A stretch of DNA of 64,000 nucleotides from Hyphomonas sp. BRH_c22 (lineage in GTDB: Bacteria; Pseudomonadota; Alphaproteobacteria; Caulobacterales; Hyphomonadaceae), in NCBI RefSeq assembly GCF_000961795.1, contig NZ_LADU01000054.1, positions 18,609 through 82,608 of the forward strand, in the 5' to 3' direction. Position numbers and translations under genes: made by a program. The notes below the pieces were generated by a model. The model was given only the letters and a program-made list of their open reading frames with translations. It did not search any database and was not told the DNA's origin. Below are positions 18,341 through 26,407 of this stretch, piece by piece (positions within the stretch are counted from its first letter, which is position 1; the number at the start of each line of letters is the position of its first letter).

Positions 18341-18570
18341 CCAGCTTTTCCGCTAGGTTAATCCGGGCCGGAAATCATACATTCCGTTGCGCAACAGGCA
18401 ACCATTGGTGTGATTGGGCCCCACGACGCAAACATGATCGTACGGAAGCGGAAATAAGGCAACACAGCTAATGCATGTCGATTTGCTTAGCATCGGGATG
18501 CTGGAATGCATTTTTGCATTGATGAAAAAGACGCCATCAGGACCGGCAGCCTCGTTACGGCCTTCCCGGC

Positions 18571-18599
18571 TTGACGTTGAGAGGGCATCGGATTACGGA
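18571..18599 (+). promoter_or_regulatory. probable promoter of tRNA-Val
   Basis: TTGACG (18571-18576), 17 bases, then TACGGA (18594-18599), placing the start of transcription about 10-12 bases before the tRNA. The -35 is near consensus and the -10 is weak. Confidence 0.45.
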
Positions 18600-18617
18600 C
18601 GCGCTTTCCTGGAAACG

Positions 18618-18692
18618 GGGCGATTAGCTCAGTGGTAGAGCACTGCCTTCACACGGCAGGGGTCGCAAGTTCGAACCTTGCATCGCCCACCA
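18618..18692 (+). tRNA. tRNA-Val (anticodon CAC)
   Basis: GGGCGAT (18618-18624) pairs with ATCGCCC (18682-18688). The D arm is GCTCAGTGGTAGAGC, the anticodon arm is CTGCC-TTCACAC-GGCAG, giving anticodon CAC (valine, codon GTG), and the T arm contains GTTCGAACC. CCA is encoded (18690-18692) after the discriminator A. All four stems form without mismatches that I can see. Confidence 0.97.
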
Positions 18693-18761
18693 TCCAAAAC
18701 AATTCAGTTGTCATTGCCAGCAATCGTGGCGCAAGGCGCAAAGCGAAGTATAAGCGACGCG

Positions 18762-19502
18762 ATGAAGTCCCTGTTCCGCTCCAAACCTGTCACTGTCCTG
18801 CTGGGTTTCCTCATCTGGTCCTGGATGGCCCTGATTGGCCGTACCGTGCGCTGGACCATCGAGGGCGCATCAGAAGCCAGGGCATCGTGGGTCTCCGCAC
18901 CAGGGATAGTCGTCGCCATCTGGCATTCCCGGATCATGCTCATCCCGTCGGGCTGGACCCGGCTGATCCGTCGCTGGCCGGGCCGGACGGCCGACGTGTC
19001 CATGCTGATCTCCATGTCAGGCGATGGCGAACCTGTTGCCCGCGCGATGCGCCACCTCGGCGTCGGAACGATCCGCGGTTCTGCTGGCAACAAGAAGAAG
19101 GCCAAAAAGGACAAGGGCGGCGCCCGCGCCATCATTGATGCGGTAAAGCTGCTCAAGTCTGGCGGCGCGGTATGCATCACACCCGACGGCCCCCGCGGGC
19201 CGCGCGAGCAGGTCAGCCTCGGCGCCATCCTGATCGCGCAGCGGGCAGGCGCCCCCATCCTGCCCTATGCGGTGACGACCAGGCCGGCCAAACAGCTGAG
19301 CAGCTGGGATGGGTTCGTCATCCCCTTTCCGTTCACGAAAGGCGCTATTGTTTTCGGACAATTGCTGGAGACACCGCGCAGCGCCGATCCGGAGATGCTG
19401 CGCGCGGAACTGCAGCGCCGTCTCGATGCAGTCACGCGGCGATCCGAAAGGCTGGCAGGCTATGAAGGATCGCCAGCCAATTCGGAGCCGACAACAGCAT
19501 GA
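18762..19502 (+). CDS. DUF374 lysophospholipid acyltransferase-like protein
   Basis: 246-residue membrane-associated protein. An N-terminal hydrophobic segment is followed by VAIWHSRIMLIP, SMSGDGEPVARAMRHLGVGT, RGSAGNKKKA and ITPDGPRGPREQVSLG, the DUF374 hallmarks related to glycerophospholipid acyltransferases. ATG at 18762 is chosen because the frame upstream runs into the tRNA. The stop overlaps the waaA start by 4 bases (ATGA), so translation is probably coupled. The gene often neighbours waaA in alphaproteobacteria; its acyl acceptor is unknown but a lipid A or phospholipid role fits. Confidence 0.88.
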   Translation: MKSLFRSKPVTVLLGFLIWSWMALIGRTVRWTIEGASEARASWVSAPGIVVAIWHSRIMLIPSGWTRLIRRWPGRTADVSMLISMSGDGEPVARAMRHLGVGTIRGSAGNKKKAKKDKGGARAIIDAVKLLKSGGAVCITPDGPRGPREQVSLGAILIAQRAGAPILPYAVTTRPAKQLSSWDGFVIPFPFTKGAIVFGQLLETPRSADPEMLRAELQRRLDAVTRRSERLAGYEGSPANSEPTTA

Positions 19503-20758
19503 CGCCAGCCTTTCATCTTTATCGCGTCGTCGGACGGCTGGCGTCACCCTTCCTGCCGGGATTGCTGCGCCGCCGCGGACGGGCGGGCAAGGAAGATTTT
19601 GGCCGGCTGAACGAGCGGCTGGCGCGCGGAATGCCGGGTCGCCGCCCCGGGCGGCTGGTCTGGCTGCATGGCGCGAGTGTGGGAGAAAGCCGCCTGTTGC
19701 TTGAACTGGGTCACCGGCTGGTGGCAGAGCGGCCTGACCTGATGCTGGTTTTCACCAGCCAGACGCTGACATCGGCGCGCCTGATGGGCCCCGCCCTGCC
19801 AGACGCCGCGATCCACCTGATGGCACCGCTGGACACACCCGCGATTGCGAAGCGCTTTATCCAGCACTGGCAGCCTGACCTGTGCGTGTTCGGTGAAGGC
19901 GAGATCTGGCCGAACCTGATTTTCGAAGCCGAACGCAGCGGGGCAAAGCGCGCGCTGGTGAACGCACGGATGACGCAGGGCTCGGCAGATGGCTGGCGCA
20001 AGGCCAGCAAACTGTTCCAGAAACTCGTGGGACAATTCGATGTTGTGCTCGCCGCAGATACGGACACGGCCCAGCGGCTGGGCAGCTTGCTGGGACGTAC
20101 TGTGCGGTCAGCCGGAAACATGAAATCTGCCCTCCCGGGCCCTGAAGCGAGCGACTTTGAAATCAAGCGGATCCGGGACGGATTCGTCGGCGGGCGCCGC
20201 TGCCTCGTGGCCGCATCGACGCATGCAGGCGAGGAGGAACTGTTTCTCGATGCCGTATCCGATATGCCGGACACGGCGATCATCATTGCGCCGCGCCACC
20301 CAGAACGCGGCGATGAGGTGGAAGCATTGGTCAAGGCACGGGGCCTGCCGCATGCGCGCCGGTCCAGGGGACAGGTGGCCAATACACGTACGCGCGTGCT
20401 GCTGGCGGATACGATGGGCGAAATGGGCCTGTGGCTTCGCCTGGCCGACGCCGTCTATCTGGGTGGCGGACATGCCGAGGGGGTTGGCGGACACAATCCG
20501 CTGGAGCCAGTCAGGTTTGCCAAGCCGGTTGTCACCGGACCGCACGTGTTCAATTTTGCCCCCATGATGGCCGACCTTGAATCGCGCGGTCTTGTCAGGA
20601 TCGCAGCGGATGCAGCAGGTGTGGCCGATGCACTGAAGAATTCCCCGCCGCCGTCACAGGCGGCGGTCGATGCTTTGGCGGAACATGCGGATGCGCCGAT
20701 GGTGGAAACGCTGGCTGCTCTATTACCCCTGATTCCCGAACCAGGATTGTTGCAATGA
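19499..20758 (+). CDS. waaA: 3-deoxy-D-manno-octulosonic acid (Kdo) transferase
   Basis: Inner-membrane-bound GT30 glycosyltransferase that adds Kdo to lipid A precursor. 419 residues. Signature parts are RLVWLHGASVGESRLLLEL near residue 53, VFTSQT, FGEGEIWPNLIFEAER, and in the C-terminal domain LGGGHAEGVGGHNPLEPVRF. The N-terminal region has hydrophobic character that anchors it. It overlaps the genes before and after by 4 bases each (ATGA), part of a four-gene lipid A operon. Confidence 0.95.
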   Translation: MTPAFHLYRVVGRLASPFLPGLLRRRGRAGKEDFGRLNERLARGMPGRRPGRLVWLHGASVGESRLLLELGHRLVAERPDLMLVFTSQTLTSARLMGPALPDAAIHLMAPLDTPAIAKRFIQHWQPDLCVFGEGEIWPNLIFEAERSGAKRALVNARMTQGSADGWRKASKLFQKLVGQFDVVLAADTDTAQRLGSLLGRTVRSAGNMKSALPGPEASDFEIKRIRDGFVGGRRCLVAASTHAGEEELFLDAVSDMPDTAIIIAPRHPERGDEVEALVKARGLPHARRSRGQVANTRTRVLLADTMGEMGLWLRLADAVYLGGGHAEGVGGHNPLEPVRFAKPVVTGPHVFNFAPMMADLESRGLVRIAADAAGVADALKNSPPPSQAAVDALAEHADAPMVETLAALLPLIPEPGLLQ

Positions 20759-21750
20759 AGGCGCCGCATTTCTGGTCAGCCGGGCTGGACCCACGATCAC
20801 GGGAAGCCGCGCCACTGACCCGTCTTCTGCTGACGCCGCTGGCCTTTGCCTACCGGCTGGGCGTGCAGCGCAAGCTGAAAAGGGCGTTACCGGCCAGCGT
20901 GGACATTCCGGTAATCTGCGTCGGAAACCTCACTGTTGGCGGCGTGGGCAAGACACCGGTCGTGGCGGCGATAAGGGGTGTGCTGGCGGCGCGCGGGATA
21001 CGCGCGGCGACCCTTTCGAGGGGGTACGGTGGGGGCATCAAGGGTGTGGCAAGGGTGCAGCCGGGCACGCATACGGCGGCTGACGTTGGCGACGAGCCGC
21101 TGATGCTGGCCGCGAGCGGCGAGAGCTGGATCGGCCAGGACAGGGTCGCCGCTGCCCGCGCGATGCAGGCCGACGGGGTTCAGCTGATTGTCATGGATGA
21201 CGGCCACCAGAACCCGTCGCTGCACAAGGACCTGTCTCTCATTGTGATTGATGCGGCGGCGCCGTTCGGGAACGGGCACCTGCTGCCCAATGGCCCGCTG
21301 CGCGAACCTGTCGCTGACGGACTGGCGCGGGCGCAAGGCGTTATCCTGATGGGTGAAGGCGAGGTTCCAGCCCCGGTCATGCTGGCAGCGGCCCCTGTCC
21401 TGCGCGCGTCGGTTGAGCCGGTCGGCGCCATGCCGGAGGGACCGCTTGTGGCCTTTGCGGGCATCGGGCGTCCGCTCAAGTTCTTTGACGCGCTGAAGGC
21501 CGCTGGCGCGGACCTGCGCGAAGCGGTGGGATATGGCGACCATCATGTCTATTCCGAAGGCGAGCTGAAATTCCTGCACAAGCTGGCGAGCCACCATGGC
21601 GCACGGCTGATCACGACGACCAAGGACCATGTGCGCCTTTCGCAGCCGGAACAGCAGCGCGTGCTTGCCTTTCCGGTCGCCGCCCGCTTTGAAGATGCGA
21701 GCGCGCTTGACGCGCTGCTGGCCCCGATCATCACGTCTGCGAGCGCATGA
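20755..21750 (+). CDS. lpxK: tetraacyldisaccharide 4'-kinase
   Basis: Phosphorylates the 4' position of tetraacyldisaccharide-1-phosphate to give lipid IVA, at the inner face of the cytoplasmic membrane. 331 residues, usual length. Walker A is GNLTVGGVGKTP (57-68), followed by LSRGYGG and the conserved VMDDGHQNPSL. The N-terminal hydrophobic helix is present. Overlaps waaA and the acyltransferase gene by 4 bases on each side. Confidence 0.96.
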   Translation: MKAPHFWSAGLDPRSREAAPLTRLLLTPLAFAYRLGVQRKLKRALPASVDIPVICVGNLTVGGVGKTPVVAAIRGVLAARGIRAATLSRGYGGGIKGVARVQPGTHTAADVGDEPLMLAASGESWIGQDRVAAARAMQADGVQLIVMDDGHQNPSLHKDLSLIVIDAAAPFGNGHLLPNGPLREPVADGLARAQGVILMGEGEVPAPVMLAAAPVLRASVEPVGAMPEGPLVAFAGIGRPLKFFDALKAAGADLREAVGYGDHHVYSEGELKFLHKLASHHGARLITTTKDHVRLSQPEQQRVLAFPVAARFEDASALDALLAPIITSASA

Positions 21751-22715
21751 CCGAAACGCCCTCCACCTATGTCCGCCCGAAGGACATCGACAACCGCGCC
21801 TCGTTTGGCCAGCGCGTGCAATGGCGGCTGGAGACAATCGCATGGGACGTCATCTATTGGTGGCCGATGAAGCTGCTCGGGCCAGACAAGGCCTCTGACT
21901 TTGGCGGCTGGGTGATGAAGAAGATCGGCCCGCGCCTTTCGCAGCACAAGACGACACGGCGCAACCTGAAGCTCGCCTTTCCGGATTGGAGCGATGCCGA
22001 GATAGACCGCATCGCGCTGGCGGCCTGGGAAAGCGCCGGGCGCACGGCGGGCGAGATACCCCACCTGCCCGCGATTGATCCCTATACGAGCGGGCGTGTT
22101 GACGTGGTCGGTGTTGAACGCCTCGATGCCATCAATGTGAGCGGCAAGGGGGCGGTGTTCATTTCCGGGCACTTCGCCAATTGGGAAATCATGCCTGCGG
22201 CCATCTGCAAGCGCATCCCGCATGCCGTGATGACCTACCGTGCACTGAACAATCCGTATATTGACCGGCGCATCAACAAGCTGCGCCACGACTATGGAAC
22301 GGGCACGGCTGCGCCCAAGGGCATTGGCACGCGCGAACTGATGCGGGCGCTGGCGCGCGGCGCGCCGGTTGCGCTGATGAATGACCAGAAATTCCGCGAA
22401 GGCATCGCGGTACCCCTGTTCGGGCATGACGCGATGACGGCGCAGGGGCCAACCCGGCTGGCGCTGAAATACGGCGTGCCCATCGTGCCGGTGTCGACCG
22501 TGCGCACCGGCCCGGCCCGATTCCGGGTGGAAATCCATGAGCCTTTCCTGCCGCAGGACACGGGCGACACGGAGGCGGACATCCTTGCCTCGGTGACGCG
22601 GATCAACCAGTTCCTGGAAGCCTGTATCCGCGCCGAACCCGGCCAATGGTTCTGGCAGCACCGCCGCTGGCCGAAGGAGGCCTGGCGCAAAGCGGGCGTG
22701 ATCCAGTCCGCTTGA
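21747..22715 (+). CDS. lipid A lauroyl/myristoyl acyltransferase (LpxL/HtrB-like)
   Basis: Adds a secondary acyl chain to the Kdo2-lipid A precursor. 322 residues. The family motif HX4E is seen as GHFANWE, with H142 and E147, followed by YRALNNPYIDRRINKLR and MNDQKFREGIAVPLFG. Last of four overlapping genes with the DUF374 protein, waaA and lpxK, so it belongs to the lipid A pathway. Which acyl donor or position it uses cannot be told from sequence. Convergent with an ATP-grasp-like gene 11 bases away. Confidence 0.9.
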   Translation: MTETPSTYVRPKDIDNRASFGQRVQWRLETIAWDVIYWWPMKLLGPDKASDFGGWVMKKIGPRLSQHKTTRRNLKLAFPDWSDAEIDRIALAAWESAGRTAGEIPHLPAIDPYTSGRVDVVGVERLDAINVSGKGAVFISGHFANWEIMPAAICKRIPHAVMTYRALNNPYIDRRINKLRHDYGTGTAAPKGIGTRELMRALARGAPVALMNDQKFREGIAVPLFGHDAMTAQGPTRLALKYGVPIVPVSTVRTGPARFRVEIHEPFLPQDTGDTEADILASVTRINQFLEACIRAEPGQWFWQHRRWPKEAWRKAGVIQSA

Positions 22716-22726
22716 TCTCGCGATAT

Positions 22727-23929
22727 CTAGGCAGCGACCAGGAGCTTTTTCAACTGGCCGTGACGTCGCTCTGCATCGGCCTGCGTCTTACCCATCACGA
22801 TTCCTGTACAGGTCGTGTTGGCAGGCGGCTCAGCATGACGTGCCCCGTCTATCAGGCGGAAGGGCATGTACCACCCATCGTCTATCGGCCCGCTGAGCTC
22901 GAGTGCCAGTTGTCGAATGTTGAGCGAACTCCTGAAATTCGCAGACCGCGAAGCCGGCAAGCCGGACCGCTTGGTCGCGGACGCATGCAGCATTACCTGG
23001 GCTGTCGAACCTTGAATCCTGAAATTCGGATCGAATACGATCAATCGTCCTCGGGTGGTTAGGCCAATGTCGAGCCCGGCAACACCACGGAATCCCATGG
23101 CGAGTGCCGCTTCGCCAACCTCCAGCGCCAGCGAGATTGCGGCCTTGGGAAATGGATTGGATGGATTGATCACGCTGCCGGACTGCTGGCCCGGCAGGTC
23201 GAACAGCTGTTCCGCCGCACCGGCATAGTGGATGCCCGTTTCCGACAGGACGAGCGACACGCACCAGCAGGAGACGACGTCCATGTCGTTCTCGACAATC
23301 ACGTCGCTTGCGTCACCCAAGGCCTTCAGACTCTCGAAAGCAGCCAGGTATTCTGCTTCAGTCGTACAGTGGCGAACAGCGTAACCGATTCCTGTTGCCT
23401 CGTCGGTGCATGATTTCAGGAAGACCGGACCATTGAATGTAAACGCAGCAGGATCATCGAGCGGAACGATTCGGCGGTCAGACAGGTGCTTCGCCGGTAC
23501 GATGTCTGGAAGATTTTTCTTGTTGTTAAGCCGACGCCACAAATCGCGCGAGACCAGTTGGGCTTTTTGCGGATAGGTCCCGACAGGTAGCGGATAGGGC
23601 GAGGCGAGTTTGTAGCCTTCCTCGATCAACTCTTTCGTGCGGCGTTTGGCCTCGGCGGCTGTCTCGAATATGCGCATGTCCTCGTCGACATGGAGACCAG
23701 CCCGTTCGAGCACGGCGAGTCCCTCGTCCGTGACCCCGCAAATGTGGCGCACCGTCGGCATGCCGTTGAGCAAGCCCAGAAGCCCATTGGTAACACTGTC
23801 GAGATCGAAAGCTGAAAAGCCGATCATGCGCGTCTGGCGAAGGTCCGTTCGTGCGGCGAATGCGACCCCCCGGTCGAAAAGCGGCATGAGTGGAACCAGG
23901 GGCTTGGTGTGGCTTGTCATCTGGCTCAC
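22727..23929 (-). CDS. uncharacterised ATP-grasp-type protein (second of a pair)
   Basis: 400 residues, soluble. The C-terminal half looks like an ATP-grasp ligase: NGPVFLKSCTDEATGIGYAV (about 173-192), SDVIVENDMDV, and GFRGVAGLDIGLTTRGRLIV followed by FDPNFRIQGST, matching the metal-binding D...N pattern. The N-terminal part (FDLDSVTNGLLGLLNGMPTV) resembles a nucleotide/precursor-binding fold. A GTG start at 23929 is favoured: GAGG lies 7 bases upstream and GTGA overlaps the stop of the preceding ATP-grasp gene; an ATG at 23920 is the alternative. The substrate is unknown; amide, peptide or thioester bond formation is likely for the fold. Confidence 0.78.
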   Translation of the reverse strand: MSQMTSHTKPLVPLMPLFDRGVAFAARTDLRQTRMIGFSAFDLDSVTNGLLGLLNGMPTVRHICGVTDEGLAVLERAGLHVDEDMRIFETAAEAKRRTKELIEEGYKLASPYPLPVGTYPQKAQLVSRDLWRRLNNKKNLPDIVPAKHLSDRRIVPLDDPAAFTFNGPVFLKSCTDEATGIGYAVRHCTTEAEYLAAFESLKALGDASDVIVENDMDVVSCWCVSLVLSETGIHYAGAAEQLFDLPGQQSGSVINPSNPFPKAAISLALEVGEAALAMGFRGVAGLDIGLTTRGRLIVFDPNFRIQGSTAQVMLHASATKRSGLPASRSANFRSSLNIRQLALELSGPIDDGWYMPFRLIDGARHAEPPANTTCTGIVMGKTQADAERRHGQLKKLLVAA

Positions 23930-24759
23930 AGGAAAGCCTCAATGCCTTTGGCCAACAGCCGCATGCGCGGCGTCGGGGTTCCATCCGAAACGGGATACGT
24001 CGGGGTCTTGTTCGCATCGAGAAGTATCGGCACGCCATCGTGTTCGACATAATCGAACTTGCCGAAGTCGAACTTCATTTTTTCGCGAAGCGCGGCCAGT
24101 TCAGCCGGTACCGCGTCAAGTATTTCGCTACGGACCAATGAAGTGGCTTTGACAAGCGGGTCTTTTGAAAGACTGCGATAGGCATATCCCTGGTCGCCAA
24201 AAAATATCCATCCGCGCACGCAGTAAAGGCCATCATCTGAATATTCCGGCAGGAACTTTTCGACCACGAGATGCTGATCGCTCCACACCCAACCGGGCAC
24301 GTCATTCAGCGACGCAAGAACAGGATAGTGCTTCTCGGGAAGCTTCCTTGCCCATCGCCATGAATGGCGCGCCAGCCGCTTTTGTACACGCGCAACAATG
24401 CCTGCCCTGTCATCGCCGCCGTCCTGCAATCCGTAATGGTTGAGATCTGATTTGATGATGACCGGTCCAGCCCAGTCGGATTCCGGCGTGAGCAAAAGCG
24501 TCGAAATCAAGCGCTTTGAAATATCGAGCACATCCTCATTGAGTGGTTTTACGCCGCTTGGCGCGTCCGGAATTGTGTCTTTGCTCAAGCGCGTCTTGTC
24601 GTGATGCAGAATGCATAGCCGGGCATCGTCGGCGTATTCACGCGAGACCTCGACATCCAGACCCACCTCACGCCATATCCTGGACAGGTGCGATATCGCG
24701 TAATAATCAGGAATATCCGGCGTCAGGTGCGAAATACTGATTTTCGGCGCGTTCACCAT
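23926..24759 (-). CDS. uncharacterised ATP-grasp-type protein (first of a pair)
   Basis: 277 residues. Conserved parts are LCILHHDKTRL, NEDVLDISKRLISTLLL, GPVIIKSDLNHYGL (lysine-containing lid), HLVVEKFLPEY (hinge acidic residue) and FDYVEHDGVPILLDANKTPT (metal-binding D and N). This matches an unnamed ATP-grasp family whose members read vLHvDlT...DISKr.iS...GpViVKtdLN. ATG at 24759 is chosen because the frame further upstream lacks family features; a GTG one codon later is possible. It is coupled to the second ATP-grasp gene by a GTGA overlap. The region looks slightly poorer in G+C than its flanks by eye. Confidence 0.75.
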   Translation of the reverse strand: MVNAPKISISHLTPDIPDYYAISHLSRIWREVGLDVEVSREYADDARLCILHHDKTRLSKDTIPDAPSGVKPLNEDVLDISKRLISTLLLTPESDWAGPVIIKSDLNHYGLQDGGDDRAGIVARVQKRLARHSWRWARKLPEKHYPVLASLNDVPGWVWSDQHLVVEKFLPEYSDDGLYCVRGWIFFGDQGYAYRSLSKDPLVKATSLVRSEILDAVPAELAALREKMKFDFGKFDYVEHDGVPILLDANKTPTYPVSDGTPTPRMRLLAKGIEAFL

Positions 24760-25024
24760 CCCTGAAATACTTCTCTGACTATGTTTGCCGGACCGATTTG
24801 CAAGGATTGTGCCTTTTTGAAGCAGGCGCGCCGGGTCCCTTGCGACAAGGGTCATTCGATCTGGACGCCAACCGTCGGGCAGACGGCCTGTACCGAGCAG
24901 AGATATTGACGCGCAGGGTGGCGCAGACCACACCTATTCGCACGGACCGCGTCAGCTTAAAGGCAAGCGACGTCCCGAAATTGCCGTGCGAGAACATACA
25001 ACCTATGGGAAGAATTGACCGGAC

Positions 25025-26407
25025 ATGACGAAACGAATCCTGACGAGCCTTGCAACATTGATCCTGGCGGGGTGCATCTGCGTGCCCTTGAAGGTGGCGG
25101 CTGAGCCAGCAGACGTGGACAAGGCTGTCGAGATTCTGGGAGCGTCTGTGGCGTTTGACACGGTGGAAGGCCGTGGCAAGGTGCCCGCCTATGCCGAATA
25201 CCTGGCCGGGGTGCTGATCGCGGGCGGCTTTGCGGCGGAAGACGTGGCAGTCGAGCCCTTTGGCGAGACGGCGGCCCTGATGGCGCACTATGCGGGCCGC
25301 AGCAGCGCGACGCCGATCATTCTGAATGCGCACATGGACGTCGTGGAAGCGGACCCGGCCGACTGGGTGCGTGACCCCTTCAGGATGGAGACCGACGGGA
25401 CCTATTTCTACGGGCGCGGCGTGCTGGACAATAAATACGGGCTGACCATGCTGGTCACCACGCTGATGCGTCTGAAGCGCGAAGGCTTTGTGCCGGAACA
25501 CGACATCATTCTGGTCCTGACGGGCGATGAAGAGACAGCGCAGGTGACAGCTGCGGAACTGGCGCCACGCTTCAAGGGCGCGCGGATGCTGCTGAACGCC
25601 GATGCGGGCGGCGGCACGCTTGGCGAGGATGGAACGCCTCTCTATTACAGCCTGCAGGCGGGCGAGAAGACCTATGCCGATTTCGAAGTTGTGATCACAA
25701 ATCCCGGCGGGCATTCCAGCCGGCCCACGGGCAGCAATGCCATTGTCGACATGTCGCATGCGCTGGCGAGGGTGGCAGCCTATGCCTTCCCGCCGCAGAC
25801 GAGCGAGCTGACGCAGGCCTATTTCCGCGAGACGGCGAAGCAGACACCGGGCGCGCTGGGCGGGGCCATGGCGCGTTTTGCCGAGGACAAGGACGATGCA
25901 GAGGCCGTGGCCATCCTGTCGGCCGAGCCAGAATACATTGGCCAGGTCCGCACGACCTGCGTCGCGACACAGATCGAGGGCGGCCATGCCCAGAACGCCC
26001 TGCCCCAGCGTGTCGCAGCTAATATCAATTGCCGGATATTCCCGGGCGTTCCGCCGCGCACGGTGCAGGCGAAACTGCAGGAACTGGTGGGCGATGCGGG
26101 AATGGTGACCTTTCCACTGGAGTTCCCGCAAAGCGAGACGTCACCTCTGGATGCCGAACTGATGGCGGCGGTCCGCAAAGCGGTCGACACGCATGTGCCA
26201 GGCCTGCCGATCATTCCGAGCATGTCGGCAGGAACGACAGACAGCCTGCTGTTCCGCGGCCAGGGCATTCCGAGCTATGGCGTGTCCGGCGTGTTCATGA
26301 AGCCGTCTGACGACTATGCGCACGGCCTGAACGAGCGGGTTCCGGTGGATTCCATCCCGGGGGCGCTGGAACACTGGCACGTCCTGCTGACCGAACTGGC
26401 TGGCTAG
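25025..26407 (+). CDS. M20 family metallopeptidase, exported lipoprotein-like
   Basis: 460 residues. The N-terminus MTKRILTSLATLILAGC has a lipobox (LAGC, lipidation at C17), so the enzyme probably acts at the cell envelope. Zinc ligands and catalytic residues lie in LNAHMDVVEADPADW, GRGVLDNKYGLTML and LTGDEETAQ. The dimerisation insert starts with GGHSSRPTGSNAIVDM. The substrate could be a dipeptide, carboxypeptide or N-acyl amino acid. The last 4 bases overlap the convergent antiporter gene. Confidence 0.92.
   Translation: MTKRILTSLATLILAGCICVPLKVAAEPADVDKAVEILGASVAFDTVEGRGKVPAYAEYLAGVLIAGGFAAEDVAVEPFGETAALMAHYAGRSSATPIILNAHMDVVEADPADWVRDPFRMETDGTYFYGRGVLDNKYGLTMLVTTLMRLKREGFVPEHDIILVLTGDEETAQVTAAELAPRFKGARMLLNADAGGGTLGEDGTPLYYSLQAGEKTYADFEVVITNPGGHSSRPTGSNAIVDMSHALARVAAYAFPPQTSELTQAYFRETAKQTPGALGGAMARFAEDKDDAEAVAILSAEPEYIGQVRTTCVATQIEGGHAQNALPQRVAANINCRIFPGVPPRTVQAKLQELVGDAGMVTFPLEFPQSETSPLDAELMAAVRKAVDTHVPGLPIIPSMSAGTTDSLLFRGQGIPSYGVSGVFMKPSDDYAHGLNERVPVDSIPGALEHWHVLLTELAG

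Larger units (their letters stand above)
18135..18617. other. 483-base non-coding stretch with several palindromes
   Basis: No supportable gene. It is less G+C-rich by eye than its surroundings. It holds ATGAACA at 18308-18314 and the perfect 16-base palindrome ATGAACAGTTGTTCAT at 18325-18340. Further on are the stems GCATCGGGATGC (about 18490-18501) and AATGCATTTTTGCATT (about 18506-18521). The probable tRNA-Val promoter lies at its right end. A small regulatory RNA or regulator-binding region is possible. Confidence 0.5.

Noticed and set aside
18256..18471. 71-residue plus-strand frame in the non-coding stretch before tRNA-Val
   Set aside because: No Shine-Dalgarno, composition unlike neighbours, and it runs through the ATGAACA palindrome; more likely non-coding.
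18618..22715. genomic island inserted at tRNA-Val
   Set aside because: No integrase and no repeat of the tRNA 3' end seen; the genes after the tRNA are core lipid A genes.
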